NCBI RefSeq assembly: GCF_013386585.1
Contig: NZ_JACARO010000002.1
Location: forward strand, 62,001-126,000
DNA length: 64,000 bases
Direction: 5' to 3'
From: Pseudomonas sp. P7548
GTDB lineage: Bacteria > Pseudomonadota > Gammaproteobacteria > Pseudomonadales > Pseudomonadaceae
Of the stretch, positions 57,569 to 64,000 are shown piece after piece. The stretch's first letter is position 1, and each line of letters begins with the position of its first letter. The notes beneath the pieces are model-generated. The model was not told the origin of the DNA. It saw only the letters and a list, made by a program, of their open reading frames with translations, and did no database searches. A program made the translations under genes and the position numbers.

Positions 57569-57732
57569 ATGTATTAAAAACGACTTTTAATGCCTAAAAA
57601 CGCAGGGTTTCGCTACAAATACTTCGTTGTCCCTGATGCGTTGTTTCGCGGGCTACTAGATAATCGCGCGCTACGGGGATCAGCGTTGTTTGGTCCATTT
57701 TTGACTTAGGTAGAGACTTGTCCGATAGCCAA

Positions 57733-57752
57733 TGGGGAATCATTTTGCCCCA
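57733..57752. other. Small inverted repeat in the opgG leader region
   Basis: TGGGG-AATCATTTT-GCCCCA lies about 85 bases before opgG. The 267-base spacer before opgG is otherwise richer in A+T than its neighbours and contains TTGACT near 57703, but no confident promoter. No T-run follows the hairpin. It may be a leader structure. Confidence 0.35.
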
Positions 57753-57835
57753 GGGGAGTCGGAACAATGCTCGCCAACCTGGCATATAGATAGCTGGCCG
57801 TTGGTTTTTTGATCTGTTTTCGGCGAGGGTTGCTC

Positions 57836-59581
57836 GTGATTGTTAGTCCCTGTAATGCACCAAAATTGTCTGCCAAACGGTTACGAAACGCACTGGTGAC
57901 GGGCTCCGCCCTGTTTTGCCTGTTCGGCGCGGGTCAACTGTGGGCATTCAGTCTGGATGATGTGTCGGCCAAGGCAAAAGAGCTGGCCGGGCAGAAATAC
58001 GAAGCTCCGCGCAGCAATCTGCCGAACGAATTCCGCGAAATGAAATTCGCTGACTACCAGAAGATTCGTTTCCGCAACGAAAAAGCCGAGTGGGCCGATC
58101 AGAACACGCCGTTCAAGCTGTCCTTCTATCACCAGGGCATGCACTTCGACACGCCGGTGAAGATCAACGAAGTCACCGCCGACAGCGTCCAGGAAATCAA
58201 GTACGACCCGACTCGCTTCGATTTCGGCGACGTGAAGTTCGATCCTAAAGCCACCGAGCAGCTGGGTTACGCCGGCTTTCGTGTGCTGTACCCGATCAAC
58301 AAGGCCGACAAGCAAGACGAAATCATGACCATGCTCGGCGCCAGCTACTTCCGCGTCGTGGGCAAGGGCCAGTCCTATGGCCTGTCCGCCCGCGGCATGG
58401 CGATCGACACGGCATTGCCGTCCGGCGAAGAATTCCCGCGTTTCACCGAATTCTGGATCGAGCGTCCGAAACCGGGTGAGAAGCAGCTGGTGATCTTCGC
58501 CCTGCTGGATTCGCCACGGGCCACGGGCGCCTACCGCCTGACCCTGCGTCCGGGCAGCGACACCATCGTCGACGTCAAATCCCAGATGTTCCTGCGCGAC
58601 AAGGTCAGCAAGCTGGGCGTTGCCCCGTTGACCAGCATGTACCTGTTCGGCGCGAACCAGCCGTCCAAGGTCCTCAACTACCGTCGCGAGCTGCATGACT
58701 CCAGCGGCCTGTCGATCCATGCCGGCAACGGCGAGTGGATCTGGCGCCCCCTGAACAACCCTAAACACCTGTCGGTCAGCAATTTCAGCGTGGAAAACCC
58801 GCGTGGTTTCGGCCTGTTGCAACGGGGTCGCGACTTCAGCCACTACGAAGACCTCGACGACAACTACGACAAGCGCCCGAGCGCCTGGATCGAGCCTGAA
58901 GGCGACTGGGGCAAGGGTTCCGTCGACCTGGTAGAGATCCCGACCGCCGATGAAACCAACGACAACATCGTTGCGTTCTGGAGCCCGGCCGAGCTGCCGA
59001 AAGTCGGCGAGCCGCTGGATGTCAGCTACCGCCTGCACTGGACCATGGACGAAAAAGCCCTGCACCCGGCCGACAGCGCCTGGGTCAAGCAGACCCTGCG
59101 TTCCACCGGTGACGTGAAGCAATCCAACCTGATCCGCCAGCCTGACGGCAGCGTGGCCTACCTGGTGGACTTCGAGGGCCCGTCCCTCAAGGCCTTGCCA
59201 TCGGACGCCCCGGTGCGCAGCCAGGTCAGCGTGGGTGATAACGCCGAAGTCGTTGAAAACAGCGTGCGCTACAACGAGCACACCAAAGGCTGGCGCCTGA
59301 CCCTGCGCATGAAGATCAAGGACGCCGGCAAGCCGACCGAGATGCGTGCGGCCCTGGTCCAGGATATCGTGAAGCCGGAGCCTGAGAAGGTCTCGACCCA
59401 AGTGCTCAAGGCCGACAAGGTCCTGGCCAAGCAACACGAGAAACAGGCCAAGAAAGACGCCAAAGATGCAAAAGACAAGGAAGCCAAGCAGCCAGAAGCT
59501 GCCCCAGCCACACCGGAGCCGGAAAAGACCGAACAAGTCCTGACCGAGACCTGGAGCTATCAGTTGCCTGCCGATGAGTAA
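57836..59581 (+). CDS. opgG: Periplasmic glucan biosynthesis protein OpgG (MdoG)
   Basis: OpgG acts in the periplasm on osmoregulated glucans, shaping or branching the beta-1,2-linked backbone. The 581-residue protein has a Sec-type signal ([24 protein letters not shown]) and the OpgG fold ([23 protein letters not shown]). A Lys/Ala/Glu-rich C-terminal extension (about 540-570) is followed by [12 protein letters not shown]. The start is a GTG at 57836 (MIVSPCN) with GAGGG 6 bases upstream; an ATT or ATG further up would lack a ribosome site. It overlaps opgH by 8 bases. Confidence 0.93.
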   Translation: MIVSPCNAPKLSAKRLRNALVTGSALFCLFGAGQLWAFSLDDVSAKAKELAGQKYEAPRSNLPNEFREMKFADYQKIRFRNEKAEWADQNTPFKLSFYHQGMHFDTPVKINEVTADSVQEIKYDPTRFDFGDVKFDPKATEQLGYAGFRVLYPINKADKQDEIMTMLGASYFRVVGKGQSYGLSARGMAIDTALPSGEEFPRFTEFWIERPKPGEKQLVIFALLDSPRATGAYRLTLRPGSDTIVDVKSQMFLRDKVSKLGVAPLTSMYLFGANQPSKVLNYRRELHDSSGLSIHAGNGEWIWRPLNNPKHLSVSNFSVENPRGFGLLQRGRDFSHYEDLDDNYDKRPSAWIEPEGDWGKGSVDLVEIPTADETNDNIVAFWSPAELPKVGEPLDVSYRLHWTMDEKALHPADSAWVKQTLRSTGDVKQSNLIRQPDGSVAYLVDFEGPSLKALPSDAPVRSQVSVGDNAEVVENSVRYNEHTKGWRLTLRMKIKDAGKPTEMRAALVQDIVKPEPEKVSTQVLKADKVLAKQHEKQAKKDAKDAKDKEAKQPEAAPATPEPEKTEQVLTETWSYQLPADE

Positions 59582-62144
59582 TTCTCAAGCCACGCCAGAG
59601 ACTCTGTCCGAGTACCTGGCGCACCTCCCGATGACCGCCGAGCAGCGCGCCGAACTGGCGGGCTGCACGTCCTTCAGCGAGCTGCATGAACGCCTGTCGT
59701 CCAAGAGTTTCGACGCACCGACCGACGCTGCGCAAGCGTCGGTGGGCACGCGCCTGACCCTCAGCACCGCCGAAGAGCTGCAAGACGCTGAAATGCTGGC
59801 GCTCGATGCCAGTGGCCGGGTGTGCCTGAAGGCCACGCCGCCGATCCGTCGGACCAAGGTGGTGCCCGAGCCATGGCGCACCAATATCCTGGTGCGCGGC
59901 TGGCGCCGACTGACCGGTCGCACCAACCCGCCCAAACCGCCGAAAGACGAGCGTGTGCTGCCGGCTGCGCGCTGGCGCACCGTGGGGTCGATCCGCCGTT
60001 ACATCCTGCTGATCCTGATGCTCGGCCAGACCATTGTGGCCGGCTGGTATATGAAGGGCATCATGCCGTACCAGGGCTGGTCGCTGGTCGACTTCGACGA
60101 GATCCGCAACCAGACCCTGCTGCAAACCGCTACCCAGGTGCTGCCTTACGCCCTGCAAACCAGCATCCTGATCATGTTCGGGATCCTGTTCTGCTGGGTT
60201 TCGGCCGGTTTCTGGACTGCGCTGATGGGCTTCCTGGAACTGCTGACCGGTCACGATAAATACCGGATCTCCGGTAAAAGTGCCGGTGACGAGCCGATTC
60301 CGAAAGACGCCCGTACCGCGCTGGTGATGCCGATCTGTAACGAAGACGTACCCCGGGTATTCGCCGGTTTGCGTGCAACCTTCGAATCGGTGGCCGCGAC
60401 AGGCGACCTGGACCGTTTCGACTTCTTCGTGCTCAGCGACAGTAACGACGCCGACATCTGCATCGCCGAACAGCAAGCCTGGCTCGACGTATGCCGCGAA
60501 GCCGGTGGTTTCGGCAAGATCTTCTATCGCCGCCGTCGCCGTCGTGTGAAACGCAAGAGCGGTAACCTCGACGACTTCTGCCGTCGTTGGGGCGGTGAAT
60601 ACAAGTACATGGTGGTGCTCGACGCCGACAGCGTGATGAGCGGCGAATGCCTCACCAGCCTGGTGCGCCTGATGGAAGCCACGCCGGATGCCGGGATTAT
60701 CCAGACCGCGCCCCGTGCGTCGGGCATGGACACCCTGTATGCGCGCATGCAGCAGTTCGCCACCCGTGTGTATGGCCCGCTGTTCACTGCCGGCCTGCAC
60801 TTCTGGCAACTGGGTGAATCTCACTACTGGGGTCACAACGCAATCATCCGCATGAAGCCGTTCATCGAGCACTGCGCCTTGGCGCCGTTGCCGGGCAAAG
60901 GTGCGTTTGCCGGTGCGATCCTTTCCCACGACTTCGTTGAAGCCGCGCTGATGCGCCGTGCCGGCTGGGGCGTGTGGATTGCCTACGACCTGCCGGGCAG
61001 CTACGAAGAACTGCCGCCGAACCTGCTGGACGAACTCAAGCGTGACCGTCGCTGGTGCCACGGTAACCTGATGAACTTCCGCCTGTTCCTGGTCAAGGGC
61101 ATGCACCCGGTGCACCGCGCGGTGTTCCTGACTGGCGTGATGTCCTACCTGTCGGCGCCGTTGTGGTTCTTCTTCCTGGTGTTGTCCACCGCGCTGCTGG
61201 CGGTGAACACCCTGATGGAGCCGCAGTACTTCATGGCCCCGCGCCAGTTGTACCCACTGTGGCCGCAATGGCACCCGGACAAGGCGGTGGCGCTGTTCTC
61301 CACCACTATCGTGCTGCTGTTCCTGCCCAAGTTGCTGAGCATCATCCTGATCTGGGCCAAGGGCGCCAAAGAGTTCGGCGGCAAGTTCAAAGTCACTTTG
61401 TCGATGCTGCTGGAGATGCTGTTCTCCATGCTGCTGGCACCGGTGCGGATGATCTTCCACACCCGTTTCGTGCTCGCCGCGTTCCTCGGCTGGGCCGCGA
61501 CCTGGAATTCGCCGCAGCGTGACGATGACTCCACTCCGTGGGGCGAGGCGGTCAAGCGTCACGGCCCACAGACCGTGCTGGGCTTCCTCTGGGCGCTGCT
61601 GGTGGTGTGGTTGAACCCGAGCTTCCTGTGGTGGCTGATCCCGATTGTCGGCTCGCTGATGCTGTCGATTCCGGTGTCGGTGATTTCCAGTCGGGTCAAG
61701 CTGGGCCTCAAGTCCCGCGACGAGAGCCTGTTCCTGATCCCTGAGGAATACAACCCGCCGCAAGCCCTGCTGTCGACCGAGAAGTACACCCACGAAAACC
61801 GTTGGCATGCGCTCAACGACGGCTTTATTCGTTCAGTGGTCGACCCGCAGCAGAACGCCTTGGCCTGTGCTTTGGCGACTTCGCGTCACCGCGAGGCGGA
61901 GCCGATCGAGTACCTGCGCCTGGAGCGCGTTCGTCACGCGTTGAAAGTCGGCCCGGCCGGCCTCAACAACGGTGAACGCCTGGCCTTGCTCAGCGACCCG
62001 GTCGCCTTGGGCCGCCTGCACGAGCAGGTGTGGAGCGAAGGGCATGCCGAGTGGCTCGGCGCATGGCGCCAGTCGATCAAGGCTGATCCGCACGCGCCGT
62101 TGCTGCCCCTGCAACCGCAGTCACCGCAGGCCCAGACGGCCTGA
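59574..62144 (+). CDS. opgH: Glucan glucosyltransferase OpgH (MdoH)
   Basis: OpgH polymerises the periplasmic glucan backbone from UDP-glucose at the inner membrane. This 856-residue protein has a long cytosolic N-terminus, two membrane helices (about 145-215) and a family-2 glycosyltransferase domain with acidic motifs [18 protein letters not shown] and SHDFVEAAL. The RxxRW-type motif is [10 protein letters not shown] (about 490). Further helices (about 515-720) are followed by a C-terminal cytosolic tail. The ATG lies inside the end of opgG. Confidence 0.96.
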   Translation: MSNSQATPETLSEYLAHLPMTAEQRAELAGCTSFSELHERLSSKSFDAPTDAAQASVGTRLTLSTAEELQDAEMLALDASGRVCLKATPPIRRTKVVPEPWRTNILVRGWRRLTGRTNPPKPPKDERVLPAARWRTVGSIRRYILLILMLGQTIVAGWYMKGIMPYQGWSLVDFDEIRNQTLLQTATQVLPYALQTSILIMFGILFCWVSAGFWTALMGFLELLTGHDKYRISGKSAGDEPIPKDARTALVMPICNEDVPRVFAGLRATFESVAATGDLDRFDFFVLSDSNDADICIAEQQAWLDVCREAGGFGKIFYRRRRRRVKRKSGNLDDFCRRWGGEYKYMVVLDADSVMSGECLTSLVRLMEATPDAGIIQTAPRASGMDTLYARMQQFATRVYGPLFTAGLHFWQLGESHYWGHNAIIRMKPFIEHCALAPLPGKGAFAGAILSHDFVEAALMRRAGWGVWIAYDLPGSYEELPPNLLDELKRDRRWCHGNLMNFRLFLVKGMHPVHRAVFLTGVMSYLSAPLWFFFLVLSTALLAVNTLMEPQYFMAPRQLYPLWPQWHPDKAVALFSTTIVLLFLPKLLSIILIWAKGAKEFGGKFKVTLSMLLEMLFSMLLAPVRMIFHTRFVLAAFLGWAATWNSPQRDDDSTPWGEAVKRHGPQTVLGFLWALLVVWLNPSFLWWLIPIVGSLMLSIPVSVISSRVKLGLKSRDESLFLIPEEYNPPQALLSTEKYTHENRWHALNDGFIRSVVDPQQNALACALATSRHREAEPIEYLRLERVRHALKVGPAGLNNGERLALLSDPVALGRLHEQVWSEGHAEWLGAWRQSIKADPHAPLLPLQPQSPQAQTA

Positions 62145-62150
62145 TTCAGA

Positions 62151-62176
62151 CGCCCCCGGGGTTCCTCTCGGGGGCG
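62151..62176 (+). terminator. Hairpin after opgH
   Basis: CGCCCCCG-GGGTTCCTCT-CGGGGGCG is directly followed by CTTTGAG. The stem is strong, but the T-run is poor, so termination may be partial. Confidence 0.6.
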
Positions 62177-62269
62177 CTTTGAGCGCGGGTCCTACAGCGT
62201 TTCCTGCCGCTTCCTGTTGGCGCTAACTCCTTGTTATTTCGAAACAAAAGTCCCCGGATCAGGGCGTAT

Positions 62270-62308
62270 TGTCGTGCCCGTGGCTGGGTTAGGATCGCCC
62301 CCGAAATT
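62270..62308 (+). promoter_or_regulatory. Candidate promoter shared by two paralogous genes, copy 1
   Basis: ATTGTC (62269-62274) and TAGGAT (62290-62295) are spaced about 16 bases apart. The block GGGTTAGGATCGC-CCCCGAAAT also appears before the second paralogue. Confidence 0.5.
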
Positions 62309-62330
62309 TGATTCGGCTACGGGGGGATTC

Positions 62331-63131
62331 ATGATCAACAGGTATTGTTCGGCATGGTTGATCGGCGCTATCGCGTTGATCCAGGTGGGCCTTGCGCAGG
62401 CGGGGGCCATCGATGACGCCGTTCGGCGCGGTGTGCTGAAAGTCGGTACCACACCCACCTACATGCCTTTCGAAATGATCGATAAACACGGGCAGATCGT
62501 GGGCTTTGAGATCGATCTGCTCCAGGCCATGAGCCAGGCGCTGGGTGTTGAGCTTGAATTGGTGGCCGTGCCTTATGGCGACCTGCTGCCGGGATTGGCG
62601 GCGAAGAAGTTCGACCTGATCGGCAGCGGCATGACTGTCACCCAAGAGCGCAACCTGAAGCTTAACTTCAGCGACTCCTTCATCGTGGTGGGCCAGACCG
62701 TACTGCTGCACCCCAGCGTTGCCGGTCGGGTCGGTAGCGTAGAAGACCTTGATGAAGCCGGTTATCGCATCGCTGTCAGCGAAGGCACCACGGGGGAGTT
62801 GGCGGCGCGACGATTCCTGGGGGCCGCACAAGTGACCCGTTTCGCGAACCCGGAAGACGGCGTCAGGCAGGTGGTGGAGGGCAAGGCCGATGCTTTTATC
62901 CACGACGCCCCCTACAACCTGATCGCGCTGGCCAGGCCGGAAAACAGCGCGCTGCTGTCCCTTGAACAGCCCTTCACCTTCGAGCCGCTGGCTTTTGGCT
63001 TGAAAAAAGGCGATTACGACAGCGTCAACTGGATCAACCATTTCCTCAACCAAGTGGCCCAGGATGGGACCTACGATCGGTTGCACGACAAGTGGTTCAG
63101 GGAGACCGACTGGATGACGGAAATCGACTGA
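62331..63131 (+). CDS. Amino-acid-type solute-binding protein, paralogue 1
   Basis: This 266-residue protein has signal MINRYCSAWLIGAIALIQVGLAQA, then the family 3 binding fold: GVLKVGTTPTYMPFEMIDKHG, GFEIDLLQAM, IGSGMTVTQERNLKLNFSDSF and VSEGTTGELAARRF. It is about 60 percent identical by eye with the protein at 63351. The ligand is unknown (polar amino acid class). No permease lies between the copies, so it may share a transporter with the other. The ATG at 62331 starts at the signal peptide. Confidence 0.88.
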   Translation: MINRYCSAWLIGAIALIQVGLAQAGAIDDAVRRGVLKVGTTPTYMPFEMIDKHGQIVGFEIDLLQAMSQALGVELELVAVPYGDLLPGLAAKKFDLIGSGMTVTQERNLKLNFSDSFIVVGQTVLLHPSVAGRVGSVEDLDEAGYRIAVSEGTTGELAARRFLGAAQVTRFANPEDGVRQVVEGKADAFIHDAPYNLIALARPENSALLSLEQPFTFEPLAFGLKKGDYDSVNWINHFLNQVAQDGTYDRLHDKWFRETDWMTEID

Positions 63132-63255
63132 AGTCATAACTGCTTACACATCAATTGCTTGCGGGATCTGTTCGGCAACACGTCTACATCTGCGTTGCGC
63201 TGCACCGTCGTGGGGCTTTTCCGACATACGCGGATAACAAATACCCGTGAAACCT

Positions 63256-63297
63256 TTGTGACGGGAGGCGAGTGGGTTAGGATCGCACCCCGAAATG
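63256..63297 (+). promoter_or_regulatory. Candidate promoter, copy 2
   Basis: TTGTGA (63256-63261) and TAGGAT (63278-63283) have a 16-base spacer. TAGGATCGCACCCCGAAAT matches the block in front of the first paralogue, so promoter and gene were probably duplicated together. Confidence 0.55.
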
Positions 63298-63350
63298 GTG
63301 CAGCCCTTTTTATGCGCCGACCTTACAAGAATCGTTCAGGGGACTTGATG

Positions 63351-64000
63351 ATGAAAAAGTATCTTTCGATGCTGATGCTTGGCGTCACCGCATTGGTTGC
63401 CGCCACTGCGGCCCAGGCCGGCGCCATCGATGATGCAGTCAAGCGCGGCACGCTGAAAGTCGGTATGGACCCGACCTACATGCCGTTCGAAATGACAGAC
63501 AAACGCGGTGAAATCATCGGCTTCGAAGTCGACATCCTCAAGGCCATGGCCAAGTCCATGGGCGTCAAGCTGGAGCTGGTGTCTACCGGTTACGACGGCA
63601 TCATCCCGGCTTTCCTGACCGGCAAGTTCGACATGATCGGCAGCGGCATGACCCTGACCCAGGAGCGCAACCTGCGCCTGAACTTCAGCGAACCCTTCAT
63701 CGTGGTGGGCCAGACCCTGCTGATCCGCAAGGACCTGGAAGGCACTATCAAGTCCTACAAAGACCTGAACGACGAGAAATACCGCCTGACCTCCAAGCTC
63801 GGCACCACCGGCGAGATGGTTGCCAAGAAGCTGATCTCCAAGGCCAAGTACCACGGCTATGACAACGAACAGGAAGGCGTGCTGGACGTGGTCAACGGCA
63901 AGGCTGATGCCTTTGTGTATGACGCGCCGTACAACGTGGTTGCCGAGAAAAAGGTCGGTAACGGCAAGCTGGTGTTCCTCGAAGAACCCTTCACCTTCGA
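63351..64000 (+). CDS. Amino-acid-type solute-binding protein, paralogue 2, 3' end outside window
   Basis: About 216 residues are visible. Signal MKKYLSMLMLGVTALVAATAAQA is followed by GTLKVGMDPTYMPFEMTDKRG, GFEVDILKAM, IGSGMTLTQERNLRLNFSEPF and SKLGTTGEMVAKKL. It is closely related to the gene at 62331. The ATG at 63351 is preferred over the adjacent one at 63348 because GGGGA then lies 7 rather than 4 bases away. A transporter may follow beyond the window. Confidence 0.9.
   Translation, partial: MKKYLSMLMLGVTALVAATAAQAGAIDDAVKRGTLKVGMDPTYMPFEMTDKRGEIIGFEVDILKAMAKSMGVKLELVSTGYDGIIPAFLTGKFDMIGSGMTLTQERNLRLNFSEPFIVVGQTLLIRKDLEGTIKSYKDLNDEKYRLTSKLGTTGEMVAKKLISKAKYHGYDNEQEGVLDVVNGKADAFVYDAPYNVVAEKKVGNGKLVFLEEPFTF

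Noticed and set aside
57569-57835. Possible insertion-sequence remnant before opgG
   Set aside because: The spacer is A+T richer, and GACTTGTCCGATAGCC looked like a transposon end, but no matching inverted end, target duplication or transposase fragment is present.

Overview
This window is core chromosome from a Pseudomonas of the fluorescens group. The base composition is high in GC. The gene order includes mutY-asmA, hisBHAF, gpmI-grxC-secB-trmL, ntrBC-glnA, thiI-typA, a full hut locus with Pseudomonas-type HutF, HutC and HutD, and opgGH. Spacers are littered with the REP-type inverted repeats common in this group. No tRNA, rRNA, insertion sequence, prophage or CRISPR array was found.

Layout. 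1-4613: partial mutY, an asmA family gene and an oxalate/formate-type MFS transporter. 4842-8777: histidine biosynthesis hisB-hisH-(DUF2164)-hisA-hisF, then a periplasmic solute-binding protein. 8730-15298, all minus: a Vps62-like repeat protein, a cell-wall cluster (deacetylase, CtpA protease, EnvC activator) and gpmI. 15450-18048: yibN, grxC, secB, divergent trmL, a membrane-anchored hypothetical, and a tandem structured RNA array that matches the nitrogen-regulated sRNA NrsZ, with a sigma-54 promoter and a terminator. 18281-23238, minus: ntrC, ntrB, a secreted chorismate mutase and glnA, the nitrogen-control block. 23572-30341: thiI, typA, a YkgJ-type protein and glgP. 30545-37568: a DUF2339/DUF3999 membrane pair, fbp and two lipoproteins.

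37685-53817 is the histidine-utilisation locus. hutF is divergent from hutC-hutD. Then come hutU, an NCS1 transporter, the ABC system hutXWV, a histidase paralogue, the true hutH, an APC permease, hutI and hutG. Together these convert histidine through urocanate, imidazolone propionate, formiminoglutamate and formylglutamate to glutamate. Two HutC-type operators and a sigma-54 promoter are readable. The histidase paralogue precisely lacks the Ala-Ser-Gly triplet that makes the MIO cofactor.

54045-64000: an orphan choline-type binding protein, an HSL-type hydrolase, pip, dtd, the periplasmic glucan genes opgG-opgH, and two tandem paralogous solute-binding proteins that also share a duplicated promoter region. 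The second runs off the window end.

Nitrogen links several parts. NtrBC next to glnA, the sigma-54 sites in front of glnA, the NrsZ-like RNA and hutU, and the hut pathway itself form a nitrogen and carbon supply theme. The best candidates for further attention are the cofactor-less histidase paralogue, the covarying RNA array and the orphan quaternary-amine binding protein.
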